From an uncultured Bacteroidia bacterium (lineage in GTDB: Bacteria; Bacteroidota; Bacteroidia; Bacteroidales; UBA932): DNA of 64,000 bases. The notes under the pieces are model-generated. The model saw only the letters and a program-made list of their open reading frames with translations. It had not been told where the DNA came from and did not search any database. Shown one piece after another: positions 34,435 to 43,849 of this stretch (positions are counted from its first letter, which is position 1; every line of letters starts with the position of its first letter). The position numbers and the translations under genes were made by a program. The DNA is taken from positions 1 to 64,000 of the forward strand of contig CACZXH010000005.1 in the NCBI GenBank assembly GCA_902785065.1. Direction: 5' to 3'.

Positions 34435-36024
34435 ATGAAAAGATACGCTTATATCATTACGGCTTTCCTGAGCCTGACCGCAGGACTCTCCTCCTGCGAC
34501 AAGTTCCTGGACACGATGCCTGACAACCGAGCCGAGCTCAACACGCCGGAGAAGATCAAAGCCCTCCTCGGAGACGCCTACTCCCGGACGGACTACATGA
34601 TGGTGACCGAACTGCTGGCCGACAACATGGACAACAACGCCGCCGTCATCACCGCTTCGGCCGACCGCTTCTATGAGCAGGTGTGGAACTGGGAGGACGT
34701 GACCGAATCCAACAACGAGTCTCCCGAGAACATCTGGCAGAACAACTGGGGCTCCATCGCCGCCGCGAACCAGGCCCTCGAGGCCATCGAAGAGCTGGGC
34801 GGCAAGGAGAATCCCGACCTGGCCGGCTCCTACGGTGAAGCCCTCCTGGCCCGCGCCTACGGCCACTTCATCCTGGTCAATGTCTTCTGTCTCAACTATA
34901 ATGCGCAGACCAGCGCCACCGATCCCGGCATTCCGTACATGGACAAGCCCGAACAGGGCCTGAGCCCGCAGTACGAGCGCAGCAACGTGGCCGAGGTGTA
35001 CCGCCGCATCGACGAGGACATCCAGGAAGGCCTGAAGTATGTCACCGACGACTATGTGGTCCCGAAGTACCATTTCAACGTGCAGGCCGCCTACGCTTTC
35101 GCCGCCCGCTTCTATCTCTATTATGAGCAGTGGGCCAAGGCGGTCGAGTATGCGAACAAGTGCCTGGGTGTCGTTCCCGAGCTCCGGGATTATGCCGAGC
35201 TGGAGAACAACTATCCGGACAAGGCCACGACCAGCGCCGCCTATGTGCGTTCGGACCGCAAGTCCAACCTGCTCCTCCAGACCGGCGCCTCCAACCAGGG
35301 CCTCTTCTGGGGCAACTACAGCGGCTCCTACAAGCATTTCGGCCATACGACCAACCTGGCGCTGACGGAGACTTTCTACGGCCGCGTCCCGTGGCTGGCC
35401 GAGGACCAGGCGATGAACGCTTCCGCCTACAAGATGACGCCGAAGAACTATTCTTCCTCCCGTCTGCGCTACACCATCTGGTGGACTGTCCCCTATGAGT
35501 TCGAGGTGACCAACCCGGTGGCCGGCACCGGCTACCGCCGCACCATCTATCCGGCCTTCACCACGGACGCCTGCCTGCTGGACCGCGCCGAGGCCAAGAT
35601 CATGCTGCGCGACTTCAACGGCGCCATGGACGACCTCAACCTCTGGGCGACCAACATGTTCGTCAACCCGGTGAACATCACGCCCGAGCAGGTGAACGAG
35701 TTCTACAAGGCGATGGATTATTACACCTGGTTCGAACCCACTCCCAAGAAGCATCTGAATCCCGCCTTCCAGATTGACGCCGAAGGCTCCGTGCAGGAGA
35801 GCATGCTTCAGTATGTGCTTCACAGCCGCCGCATCGAAACCATGGGATTCGGTATCCGCTGGTTCGACATCAAGCGGTACGGCATCAAGATTTACCGCCG
35901 CGTTTCGGACGGAGACGGCGTGATTAGCAGCGTGACCGACTCCCTGGAGGTGAACGACCTCCGCCGTGCGGTCCAGATCCCGCTCCGCGTCCGTGACGCC
36001 GGTTTCGAAGCGAACAAGCGCTAA
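34435..36024 (+). CDS. SusD/RagB-family substrate-binding lipoprotein
   Basis: Protein of 529 aa. Lipobox LSSC (Cys 21) with CDKFLDTMPD, the typical SusD N-terminus. Tetratricopeptide-like helices include LLARAYGHFILVNVFCLNY and AAYAFAARFYLYYEQWAKAVEYANK. The C-terminal region has ETMGFGIRWFDIKRYGI, the usual R-R-E-x6-G-x-R-W-x-D-I-x-R-W/Y signature of the family. It caps the SusC barrel. Gap of 16 nt from susC. Confidence 0.95.
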   Translation: MKRYAYIITAFLSLTAGLSSCDKFLDTMPDNRAELNTPEKIKALLGDAYSRTDYMMVTELLADNMDNNAAVITASADRFYEQVWNWEDVTESNNESPENIWQNNWGSIAAANQALEAIEELGGKENPDLAGSYGEALLARAYGHFILVNVFCLNYNAQTSATDPGIPYMDKPEQGLSPQYERSNVAEVYRRIDEDIQEGLKYVTDDYVVPKYHFNVQAAYAFAARFYLYYEQWAKAVEYANKCLGVVPELRDYAELENNYPDKATTSAAYVRSDRKSNLLLQTGASNQGLFWGNYSGSYKHFGHTTNLALTETFYGRVPWLAEDQAMNASAYKMTPKNYSSSRLRYTIWWTVPYEFEVTNPVAGTGYRRTIYPAFTTDACLLDRAEAKIMLRDFNGAMDDLNLWATNMFVNPVNITPEQVNEFYKAMDYYTWFEPTPKKHLNPAFQIDAEGSVQESMLQYVLHSRRIETMGFGIRWFDIKRYGIKIYRRVSDGDGVISSVTDSLEVNDLRRAVQIPLRVRDAGFEANKR

Positions 36025-36041
36025 CCTTAATCGAATCGACC

Positions 36042-36983
36042 ATGAAGAATGTATTGAAATATTCCGTCTTCGTGCTGGCCGTGTTCGCCGCCTTCTCCTG
36101 CAACCGGGATGAACTGAGCGACCAGAGCATCATCCAGGTCAGCCTGCAGCCGAAGAACGATTTCGACCTCTGGCTCGACGCCAATTTCGTCACGCCGTAC
36201 AACATCTCCGTGAAATGGCGTTACGACCAGAACGAGACTTCGCTGAGCTACTACACCATTCCGGCCGATCTGGACTGCTCCATCACGATGGCGCACCTGA
36301 TCAAGTACCTGTGCATCGATTCCTATGACGAAGTGGCGGGCGTGCTGTTCACCCAGCACTATTTCCCCAAGATGTTCACCTTCATCGGGGAATGGGAGTA
36401 CAACAACGCCGGAACCATCCGCCTGGGCACCGCCGAAGGCGGCAAGAAGATCAACCTCACCGGCATCAACTACCTGCCCAAGGTCATGGCCGGCCAGTGG
36501 GGTGACTACCGCTCCGATCCCACGAAGAACCTGAACCACTACTACATCAAGACCATCCATCACGAGTTCACGCACATCCTGAACCAGACCAAGGACTATC
36601 CGACCGAGTTCAAGACCCTGACGCCGAACGACTACGTGCAGGATGCCTGGAACGACGCCCTCTACCGCGGAAAGAACCTGCCCCTCGGCTTCATCTCGAA
36701 CTACGCCCGCAAGGAAGACCGGGAAGACTTCGCCGAGCTCCTTTCCATGTACGTGACCAACACGCCCGCGCAGTGGGCCGCATGGATGGAGGCCGCCTCC
36801 GTGGACGAAGAGGGGAACCCCGCTTCCGGCGCCGACATCATCACCTCCAAGATGGAGATCGTCAAACGTTACATGATGGATACCTTCGGTATCGACGTGG
36901 ACCGTCTCCGGGAAGTGGTCATCCGTCGCCAGGACGAGGTCGCCGCCGGTCTTGTGGACCTGACATCCCTTGAGATCAATTAA
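36042..36983 (+). CDS. substrate import-associated zinc metallohydrolase lipoprotein
   Basis: Protein of 313 aa. Lipobox AAFSC (Cys 20). Zinc-binding HExxH at 174-178 (HHEFTHILNQ), with a possible third ligand in DREDFAELLSMY. Size, SusCD linkage and motif match the TonB-linked metallohydrolase lipoprotein family (TIGR04549, putative zinc-binding metallopeptidase). It probably trims the substrate at the cell surface before import. Protease activity is inferred only from the motif. Confidence 0.88.
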   Translation: MKNVLKYSVFVLAVFAAFSCNRDELSDQSIIQVSLQPKNDFDLWLDANFVTPYNISVKWRYDQNETSLSYYTIPADLDCSITMAHLIKYLCIDSYDEVAGVLFTQHYFPKMFTFIGEWEYNNAGTIRLGTAEGGKKINLTGINYLPKVMAGQWGDYRSDPTKNLNHYYIKTIHHEFTHILNQTKDYPTEFKTLTPNDYVQDAWNDALYRGKNLPLGFISNYARKEDREDFAELLSMYVTNTPAQWAAWMEAASVDEEGNPASGADIITSKMEIVKRYMMDTFGIDVDRLREVVIRRQDEVAAGLVDLTSLEIN

Positions 36984-36996
36984 ACGGAACAAGCTT

Positions 36997-38352
36997 ATGA
37001 AATACAATAGACTGATAGCTTGCATGCTGGCCGGGGCCCTGGCGGCCCTCTCCTTCCAGTCCTGCCTGTTCGAGCAGGAGGACCTCTTCGACAAGTCCGC
37101 CTCCGAACGGCTGTCCGCGGCTCTGGAAAACGCCCAGAAGGTCCTTCAGGAGCCCAGTCAGGGATGGTTGATGTACTATTATCCCGACAACGAGCAGCTC
37201 TATGGCGGTTACAACTACATCGTGAAGTTCTCTCCTTCCGAGGCGACCGTATGGTCCGAGAACATCGAAGGCTCCTACTCATCCACCTATCGGATGGGCA
37301 CGGATGACGGCCCGGTCCTGTCCTTCGACTCCTTCAATTACGGCTTCCATTATTTCGCCACTCCTTCCGGGGGCAGCGGAAACCTGTATGGCGAGACCGG
37401 CATGTACCAGGCCCACCGGGGTGACTTCGAGTTCGTAATCCTGAGCGCGACTCCCGAGGAAGTCCGCCTGAAGGGCAAGCGTTCCGGTTGCCTGGTCGTC
37501 ATGGTCCCGTTCAGCGGGGATCCCGAACAGTACATCAGCTCCGTCAATGACATGATCGAGCAGATTTTCGTGAGCAGCTTCGACGGCACCATCGGCGGAG
37601 AGCAGGGCCATATTTTCCTGGACCTGTCCAACCGTCAGGCCTATGTCTCCCTCACGGACGAACAGTACGAAGGCAAGGAGTTCAAGATGCCGTACATGTA
37701 CACGGACAAGGGCATCCGCCTCTACAAACCGGTGGAAGTGGGGACGCATACCGTCTCCGAACTGGTGTGGGAAGCGGATACGCAGAAGCTCCTCTCCGTC
37801 GCCGGCGCCTCTGACGCCATCGACCTGGTGGGCACCCTGCCCGAGGGCTGGCACGCTTATGATGATTATCTGGGGAACTGGACGCTGACCTTCAACAGCG
37901 AAAAGAACACCATGGAGGGTATCGTCATCTCCCAGACCGAGCGGGGCAAGTCCTTCACCATCTCCGGACTCAGCAATCAGTTCGACGTCGTGGCCACGTA
38001 CAATCTCGGAACGGGCAAGATGACCCTGCTTTCGCAGATTGTGGGCAAGGACGAGAACAACTACGACATCCGGATGGCCTCCTGGGATTCCAAGGCCGGC
38101 TACGTGAACTATGGCAACACCATCGGCTTCACCCTGACCTTCGGTCCCAATGCCGAAGGCGTGGACGACGCTTCCACCATCTACTTCGCCGACAACCGCG
38201 TTTGGGGTACGTACGTGGTGAGCGGTTTCATCCTGTACCGGATGAGCGGCAGCACCCGTATCGGCAACGCCCTCGACCCCTGGCTCTTCAGGACGGGCAT
38301 CTCCAATCCCAACCGGCTTGCCTCCCCGTCGAAACTCACCCGCGCTAACTGA
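36997..38352 (+). CDS. DUF4302-domain lipoprotein of the SusCD locus
   Basis: Protein of 451 aa from the ATG at 36997; the longer in-frame start lies in the previous gene. Lipobox FQSC. The opening EQEDLFDKSASERLSAAL is diagnostic for DUF4302 proteins, which accompany SusCD plus HExxH lipoproteins. The rest is beta-rich (YIVKFSPSEATVWSEN, GFTLTFGPNAEG). Probably a surface-exposed binding protein. Function unknown. Confidence 0.85.
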   Translation: MKYNRLIACMLAGALAALSFQSCLFEQEDLFDKSASERLSAALENAQKVLQEPSQGWLMYYYPDNEQLYGGYNYIVKFSPSEATVWSENIEGSYSSTYRMGTDDGPVLSFDSFNYGFHYFATPSGGSGNLYGETGMYQAHRGDFEFVILSATPEEVRLKGKRSGCLVVMVPFSGDPEQYISSVNDMIEQIFVSSFDGTIGGEQGHIFLDLSNRQAYVSLTDEQYEGKEFKMPYMYTDKGIRLYKPVEVGTHTVSELVWEADTQKLLSVAGASDAIDLVGTLPEGWHAYDDYLGNWTLTFNSEKNTMEGIVISQTERGKSFTISGLSNQFDVVATYNLGTGKMTLLSQIVGKDENNYDIRMASWDSKAGYVNYGNTIGFTLTFGPNAEGVDDASTIYFADNRVWGTYVVSGFILYRMSGSTRIGNALDPWLFRTGISNPNRLASPSKLTRAN

Positions 38353-38360
38353 TTGGAATT

Positions 38361-39857
38361 ATGAGAAAGTATCTGAATATCACGCTGGCCGTCCTTGCCA
38401 TCGCCTTGCTGGCGGCCTGTAACAAGGAGAAGCCCGTGGAGGACACTTCCGTGAAGCTCTCCGTCCTCAATTCCCAGGTGACCTTCAACTGCCAAGGTGG
38501 TGAAGGAACGATCCAGGTGGAGGCGGAAGGCGCGGTGAGCGCCACCTCCGACCGCTCCTGGGCCTCCGTCTCCGTGAACGGAAAGACGGTCTCCGTCCAT
38601 GTCGACCCTTGGGGAAAACTGGAAAGCCGTTATGCGAAAGTGACCATCCGGAGCGGCGAAGAAAAAACGGATGTCGCGGTTCTTCAAACGGGCGTCACCC
38701 TCTCCTTCGAAGGCTTGTCCCTGTTGGATGAGACCACGCTGATGGGCGAAGCCGGCACTTACCGGTTCCCGTTCGTTTCGGAGAGGGACCTGACGGTCAC
38801 CAGCGACAATGACTGGCTGAGCGTCCGTGTCGAGGACGGAGAAATCGTCGTCGTCACGAAGGACAATCCGGACAAGGCGGTCCGCCACGGCAGCATCCAG
38901 TGCACCTACGGCGAGGCCTCTTCCTCCGTCGATTTCGTCCAGTATCCGATTTTCGAGAAGACCGAAGACTGGGTGCTGTCCTTTGAGGGCAGACAGGAAA
39001 TCTCGGGCAACACCTACGCCGTGTTCAAGAACACGGTGCAGGCCGATCAGGGCAAATACGCGCTCTGGTATGAGACTCCCGGCGCCTATGCATCCAGCGG
39101 CATGCCCGAGGACGTATTCGTCCGCGACGTCGTCTATTCCGACCTGACTGACGCCTTGTGGGAGATTGTCGCCTCTTACAATGGCAAGTATAAATTCTCC
39201 GACTTCCTGTCTTCGGGCACGGATACGGACGGTTGGACGGAAATGACGGACGGCGATTACTGGGTGTATGCGGTCGGTCTGGATGGCGAAGGCTATCCGA
39301 CGGGCTGGTATGCCGCCTCCCTGCTGAAGGTGGGCGAACCCACGCCGTACGAGAAGTGGCTCGGCAGCTGGAGCGTACCCCGCGGGGACGGCGCCGACAT
39401 CTGGATCGTCGAACCCAATGAGGAGGACAAGTCGTACAAGGTCAGCGGCATCGCCGGATTCGATGCGAACGATTATGCGGAAGGCGCCTTTGTCGCCATC
39501 GTCAACTTCGACGCTGAAACCGAGGAAATGGTCTTCGCCGTGTATGAGAACACAAGCGTGACCTGGCAGGACAGCTCCCGAGGCGCGATGAACGCGCTGC
39601 TCTCCGGCCAGTACACGAACGTAGAAGGCAAGACCTACTACAACTCGGGTGTCGGCAACGTGATCTGCCGGGCCAAGCTGTCCGAGGACGGCCTGACCGC
39701 CGATCTGACCCCGGGTTCCGTCACCTCCGCCGGTGCTCCGGCCTTCTTCTACAACATCCGTTGGTACGGTCGTTACACCAATTCCTCCGGTTCACGCTCC
39801 GGCGTGTCCTGGGGCGGTTATGAGACCGCTCTCCCGAACGTCATGACCAAGCAGTAA
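38361..39857 (+). CDS. BACON-domain lipoprotein of the SusCD locus
   Basis: Protein of 498 aa. Lipobox LLAAC (Cys 20). Two BACON-like Ig domains in tandem: residues about 30-112 (SATSDRSWASVSVNGKTVSV, a YAKVTIRSG strand) and about 115-200 (TVTSDNDWLSVRVEDGEIVVV). The C-terminal 290 residues are beta-rich and end with aromatic/Ser-rich sequence. BACON modules bind carbohydrate or mucin, or act as spacers. As last gene of the locus it may display a surface glycan-binding role analogous to SusE/F. Confidence 0.8.
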   Translation: MRKYLNITLAVLAIALLAACNKEKPVEDTSVKLSVLNSQVTFNCQGGEGTIQVEAEGAVSATSDRSWASVSVNGKTVSVHVDPWGKLESRYAKVTIRSGEEKTDVAVLQTGVTLSFEGLSLLDETTLMGEAGTYRFPFVSERDLTVTSDNDWLSVRVEDGEIVVVTKDNPDKAVRHGSIQCTYGEASSSVDFVQYPIFEKTEDWVLSFEGRQEISGNTYAVFKNTVQADQGKYALWYETPGAYASSGMPEDVFVRDVVYSDLTDALWEIVASYNGKYKFSDFLSSGTDTDGWTEMTDGDYWVYAVGLDGEGYPTGWYAASLLKVGEPTPYEKWLGSWSVPRGDGADIWIVEPNEEDKSYKVSGIAGFDANDYAEGAFVAIVNFDAETEEMVFAVYENTSVTWQDSSRGAMNALLSGQYTNVEGKTYYNSGVGNVICRAKLSEDGLTADLTPGSVTSAGAPAFFYNIRWYGRYTNSSGSRSGVSWGGYETALPNVMTKQ

Positions 39858-39876
39858 GTTCTGACGTCTTACGAAT

Positions 39877-39910
39877 CGAGGCCGTCCCTTCCGGGGCGGC
39901 CTCGTTTTCT
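39877..39910 (+). terminator. intrinsic terminator of the SusCD operon
   Basis: CGAGGCCGTCCC TTCC GGGGCGGCCTCG stem-loop (one G-U) followed by TTTTCTTT. Confidence 0.88.
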
Positions 39911-39922
39911 TTCAGCGGAAAG

Positions 39923-39998
39923 AGATTTCTCCATGCGCTGCGCTTGGTCGAAATGACAAACGGTCGTTCTTGTCATTTCGAGCGAAGTCGAGAAATCT
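39923..39998. repeat. REP-like inverted repeat (TGTCATTTCGAGCGAAG family)
   Basis: AGATTTCT at 39923-39930 and CGAAATGACA at 39949-39958 mirror TGTCATTTCG at 39971-39980 and AGAAATCT at 39991-39998, giving two opposed copies of the unit around a 12-nt centre. The unit recurs at 43808-43849. The right edge provides bases of the yicC stop codon. Confidence 0.8.
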
Positions 39999-40887
39999 AC
40001 AGAATGTTCATCGACTGTTCCCGGATCTTCTCCAGTTCGTCCTTCATCCGGACGACCAGCCGCTGGATGCCGGCGTGGTTCGCCTTGGAGCCGGTGGTGT
40101 TGATCTCGCGGCCCATCTCCTGGATGATGAAGCCGAGCTTCTTGCCGGGGTAGGGTTCGCCGTCGATGGTTTCCATGAAGTAGCGGCAGTGCTGGCGCAG
40201 ACGGACCTTTTCCTCGTTGATATCGTACTTCTCGAGGTAGAAGATGAGTTCCTGCTCGAAGCGGGCGGGATCGGGCTTCTGGGCCAGTTCCTCGAGGTTC
40301 TTGAGGAGGCGGGCCTTCACGCCCTCGATCCGTTCGCCTTCCAGCTTCTCCACCTCATCATAGAGGCCAAGGATGGTCTGTACGCGGCCGGTTACGTCCT
40401 TGTACAGGGCGACGCCTTCCTGGCTGCGGAAAGCCTGGAGATGGTCCAGGGCCTCGTCAATGGCGGCTTCCACGGCCGGCCAGTCCTCTTCGCCGATGGC
40501 GTCGGCCTTCTTCGTGTCCACCACATCGGGCAGGCGGAGGAGGGCGGCGAGAAGTTCGCTATTGGCCTCGTCGCCGGGGGCGGAGAAGCCCGGGAGTTCC
40601 CGACGGAGGCTCAGGACCTGGCTGTAATAGGCCTTCAGCGCTTCGGCGTTAATAGGACGGGCGGCATCGGCGGCACCGGCCTCATAGGTGAGGAAGAAGT
40701 CGATGGTGCCGCGCTGCAGACGCTCGGCGAGCTTCTTCCGCACGGGGATGTCTTTCTCCTTCGGGAGGATGGAGGTCTTGATATTGATATCCGCACTCTT
40801 GCTGTTCAGAGTGCGGATTTCGACGGTGAGTTTTCCACCTTTCAGCTGGGCTTCGGCCTTGCCGTAGCCGGTCATCGACTGGATCAT
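39997..40887 (-). CDS. yicC: YicC family endoribonuclease
   Basis: Protein of 296 aa starting at 40887. Opens with MIQSMTGYGKAE, the YicC signature, then VEIRTLNSKSADINIK, and ends with the DUF1732 region: EELIFYLEKYDINEEKVRLRQH and KLGFIIQEMGREINTTGSKAN. YicC proteins are metal-dependent endoribonucleases implicated in RNA turnover. Its ATG overlaps the serine palmitoyltransferase stop (ATGA). Its TAG stop lies at the edge of the REP-like element. The longer in-frame upstream extension is antisense noise within spt. Confidence 0.92.
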   Translation of the reverse strand: MIQSMTGYGKAEAQLKGGKLTVEIRTLNSKSADINIKTSILPKEKDIPVRKKLAERLQRGTIDFFLTYEAGAADAARPINAEALKAYYSQVLSLRRELPGFSAPGDEANSELLAALLRLPDVVDTKKADAIGEEDWPAVEAAIDEALDHLQAFRSQEGVALYKDVTGRVQTILGLYDEVEKLEGERIEGVKARLLKNLEELAQKPDPARFEQELIFYLEKYDINEEKVRLRQHCRYFMETIDGEPYPGKKLGFIIQEMGREINTTGSKANHAGIQRLVVRMKDELEKIREQSMNIL

Positions 40888-42074
40888 TTGATGATGTCTA
40901 AGGACTTGAATACCTTGGTGAGGGCGGTGACGGCGCGGTCCACCTGCTCCTTGGTGTGGGTGGCCATCAGCGCGAAGCGGACGAGGGTGTCCTGCGGGGC
41001 GCAGGCCGGCGGGATGACGGCGTTGATGAACACGCCTTCGTCGAACGCCATCTTGGTGACCATGAAGGTCTTTTCCAGGTCGCGCACATAGAGCGGGATG
41101 ATCGGGCTCTCGGTGTCGCCGATCTCGAAACCGGCGGCGCGGAACTTCATCAGCGCGTAGTTCGTGACATCCCACAGGGACTTGATACGCTGCGGCTCCT
41201 GCTGGAGGATGTGCAGGGCTTCCAGGGCGCTGGCCGTGGCGGCCGGGGTGGCGGAGGCGCTGAAAATGTAGGTGCGGGCGGTGTGCCGGAGCCAGTTGAT
41301 AATGATCTTGTCCGCCGCGACGAAACCGCCGATGGAGGCGAGGGACTTGGAGAAGGTCCCCATGATGATGTCGATATCCTTCGTCAGGTTGAAGTGGTCG
41401 CAGACGCCGCGGCCCTGGCGGCCGAAGACGCCGAGGCCGTGGGCCTCGTCCACCATGATGACGACGTTGTCGTACTTGTGCTTGAACTCGACGATGTCCG
41501 GGAGCTTGCACAGGTCGCCTTCCATCGAGAAGACGCCGTCCACGACGATGAGCTTCACGGAGTTCTTGGGGCAGCGGCGGAGGCAGCGCTCCAGGTCCTT
41601 CATGTCGTTGTGCTTGTAGTGCAGCGCCTTAGCGAAGGACAGGCGGCGTCCGTCCACGATAGAGGCGTGGTCGCGGTCGTCGCAGATGATGAAGTCGTCG
41701 CGGGTGAGGAGCTGCGGGATGACGCCGGAGTTCACCGTGAAGCCGGTGGAGAAGCACAGGGCTTCGTCCTTGCCCACGAAGGCGGCCAGCTCTTTCTCGA
41801 GCTGGACGTGGATATCCAGGGTGCCGTTCAGGAAACGGGAGCCGGCGCAGCCGGAACCGTATTGCCTCAGGGCCTTGACGCCCGCCTCGATGACACGCTC
41901 GTCGCCGGTGAGGCCGGTGTAGGCGTTGGAACCGAACATGAGGACTTTGTGTCCCTCCATTTCGACTTCCGTACCCTGTTTGCTCTCGATTTCACGGAAA
42001 TAGGGGTAAACCCCTTTCTCTATCATTTTTTGCGGCAGGTCATACTTTGCCAGCCTTGCATGCAGTAAACCCAT
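40884..42074 (-). CDS. spt: serine palmitoyltransferase (alpha-oxoamine synthase)
   Basis: Protein of 396 aa. PLP-dependent fold type I: H136 (RDHASIV), D209/H212 (VDEAHGLG) and the PLP lysine K243 (GTFSKSLASIGGF). The start MGLLHARLAKYDLPQKMIEKGVYPYFREIES and the overall sequence match Bacteroides sphingolipid-forming Spt rather than glycine C-acetyltransferase. It condenses serine with a fatty acyl-CoA/ACP to 3-ketosphinganine, the first step of Bacteroidetes sphingolipid synthesis. Precedes yicC on the same transcript; divergent from glnS. Confidence 0.9.
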   Translation of the reverse strand: MGLLHARLAKYDLPQKMIEKGVYPYFREIESKQGTEVEMEGHKVLMFGSNAYTGLTGDERVIEAGVKALRQYGSGCAGSRFLNGTLDIHVQLEKELAAFVGKDEALCFSTGFTVNSGVIPQLLTRDDFIICDDRDHASIVDGRRLSFAKALHYKHNDMKDLERCLRRCPKNSVKLIVVDGVFSMEGDLCKLPDIVEFKHKYDNVVIMVDEAHGLGVFGRQGRGVCDHFNLTKDIDIIMGTFSKSLASIGGFVAADKIIINWLRHTARTYIFSASATPAATASALEALHILQQEPQRIKSLWDVTNYALMKFRAAGFEIGDTESPIIPLYVRDLEKTFMVTKMAFDEGVFINAVIPPACAPQDTLVRFALMATHTKEQVDRAVTALTKVFKSLDIIK

Positions 42075-42127
42075 TTACTTGTTCGTTTTAGTACGGTGCG
42101 AAGTTAGTAAAAATAATTTAAAATGCG

Positions 42128-42135
42128 TACCTTTG
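42128..42135 (+). promoter_or_regulatory. -7 box of glnS
   Basis: TACCTTTG, 21 nt before the ATG at 42157. The divergent spt gene has only a weak TAACTTCG on the opposite strand nearby (about 42108-42101). Confidence 0.45.
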
Positions 42136-42156
42136 CCACCTATAAGGTAATATACC

Positions 42157-43806
42157 ATGGAAGAACGCAAACTGAATTTCCTCGAAGAAATCATCGAAGC
42201 CGACCTCGCGTCGGGCAAAGTGGACGCCGTCATGACCCGCTTCCCGCCGGAGCCGAACGGCTACCTGCACCTCGGGCACGCCAAGTCCATCTGCCTGAAT
42301 TTCGGCCTCGCGCAGAAGTACGGCGGCAAGACGAACCTCCGCTACGACGACACGAACCCCACGAAGGAGGACACCGAGTACGTGGACTCCATCAAGGAGG
42401 ATATCCAGTGGCTGGGCTTCCATTGGGACAAGGAACTCTACGCGTCCGACTACTTCGACCAGCTGTACGAATGGGCCGAGGACCTCATCAAGCGGGGGCT
42501 CGCCTATGTCGATGACCAGAACCAGGAGGAGATCCGCCTGAACCGCGGTACCGTGGACAAGCCCGGCACCCCGAGCCCCTGGCGCGACCGCACCCCGGAG
42601 GAGAACCTGAAGCTCTTCCGCGAGATGAAGGCCGGCAAGTACGCGGAAGGGGAGAAGGTCCTCCGCGCGAAGATCGACATGGCCCATCCGAACATGATGT
42701 TCCGCGACCCGCTGCTGTACCGCATCAAGTTCGCGCACCATCACCGCACGGGCGACAAGTGGTGCATCTACCCGATGTACGACTACACCCACGGCCAGTG
42801 CGACTCCATCGAGCACATCACCCACTCCATCTGCACCCTGGAGTTCGACGTGCACCGTCCCCTGTACGACTGGTTCATTGAGACGCTGGGTATCTATCCA
42901 TCTCACCAGTACGAGTTTGCGCGCCTCAACCTCACCTATACCTTGATGTCCAAGCGCAAGCTCCTCGAGCTCGTGCAGAAGGGCCTTGTGAGCGGCTGGG
43001 ACGATCCTCGGATGCCCACGCTTTGCGGCGTCCGACGCCGCGGCTACACCGCCGAGGCGCTCCGCATGTTCTGCGACAAGATCGGCGTTTCCAAGCGCGA
43101 CCAGCTGATGGACATCCAGCTTCTCGAGTGGTGCGTCCGTCAGGACCTGAACGCCCGGTCCAACCGTTACATGGTGGTCCAGGATCCGATCAAGGTCACC
43201 CTCACCAACTATCCGGAGGGACAGGTCGAGTGGTTCGACTGCCCGCTGAACCCGGCGGAGCCGGAAGGCGCGACCCGCAAGGTCCCCTTCACCGGCGAGC
43301 TCTACATCGACCGCGCGGACTTCATGGAGGACGCTCCCAAGAAGTTCTTCCGCCTCAAGCCGGATGGCGAGGTGCGCCTCAAGTACACCTACATCATCAA
43401 GTGCAACGAGGTGGTCAAGGACGAGGACGGCCGCGTCGTCGAGCTCAAGTGCACCTACGATCCCACTACGCACCCGACCACGGGCGAGTGGCGTTCCGTC
43501 AAGGGCACGATCCACTGGGTCTCCGTCCCGCACGCGAAGGAAATCGAACTCCGGAACTACGACCGCCTCTTCACCCTGGCCGACATGTCCCAGGTCCCCG
43601 AGGACAAGGACTACAAGGACTTCCTGAATCCGGAGTCCCTCGTCGTGGGAGAGGGCTGGGCGGAACCCGCCCTCCTGGACGACGCCTCCGGCATCGCGGT
43701 CCAGTTCGAGCGCACCGGCTACTACGTGAAAGACAAGGACTCCACGCCCGAAAAGGCGGTCTTCAACAAGACCACCGCGCTGAAGGACTCCTACAAGCCC
43801 GAGTAA
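42157..43806 (+). CDS. glnS: glutamine--tRNA ligase
   Basis: Protein of 549 aa. Class I synthetase of the GlnRS subfamily: HIGH-type motif PEPNGYLHLGH (31-41), RYDDTNPTKEDTEYVDSI, GxDxGG-like YPMYDYTHGQCDSIEHITHSICTLEF region, and KMSKS-type LMSKRK. The C-terminal anticodon-binding beta-barrels run from about residue 340. Length is typical. Its stop is 1 nt from a REP-like repeat that separates it from a convergent glycosyltransferase gene. Confidence 0.96.
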   Translation: MEERKLNFLEEIIEADLASGKVDAVMTRFPPEPNGYLHLGHAKSICLNFGLAQKYGGKTNLRYDDTNPTKEDTEYVDSIKEDIQWLGFHWDKELYASDYFDQLYEWAEDLIKRGLAYVDDQNQEEIRLNRGTVDKPGTPSPWRDRTPEENLKLFREMKAGKYAEGEKVLRAKIDMAHPNMMFRDPLLYRIKFAHHHRTGDKWCIYPMYDYTHGQCDSIEHITHSICTLEFDVHRPLYDWFIETLGIYPSHQYEFARLNLTYTLMSKRKLLELVQKGLVSGWDDPRMPTLCGVRRRGYTAEALRMFCDKIGVSKRDQLMDIQLLEWCVRQDLNARSNRYMVVQDPIKVTLTNYPEGQVEWFDCPLNPAEPEGATRKVPFTGELYIDRADFMEDAPKKFFRLKPDGEVRLKYTYIIKCNEVVKDEDGRVVELKCTYDPTTHPTTGEWRSVKGTIHWVSVPHAKEIELRNYDRLFTLADMSQVPEDKDYKDFLNPESLVVGEGWAEPALLDDASGIAVQFERTGYYVKDKDSTPEKAVFNKTTALKDSYKPE

Positions 43807-43807
43807 T

Positions 43808-43849
43808 TGTCATTTCGAGCGAAGTCCGAAGGACGGAGTCGAGAAATCT
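43808..43849. repeat. second REP-like element, with inner hairpin
   Basis: TGTCATTTCGAGCGAAGTCC at the left and GAGTCGAGAAATCT at the right match the 39923-39998 unit, with an extra TCCGAAGGA mini-hairpin between them. Its right end overlaps the TAG stop of the convergent minus-strand gene. Confidence 0.75.
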
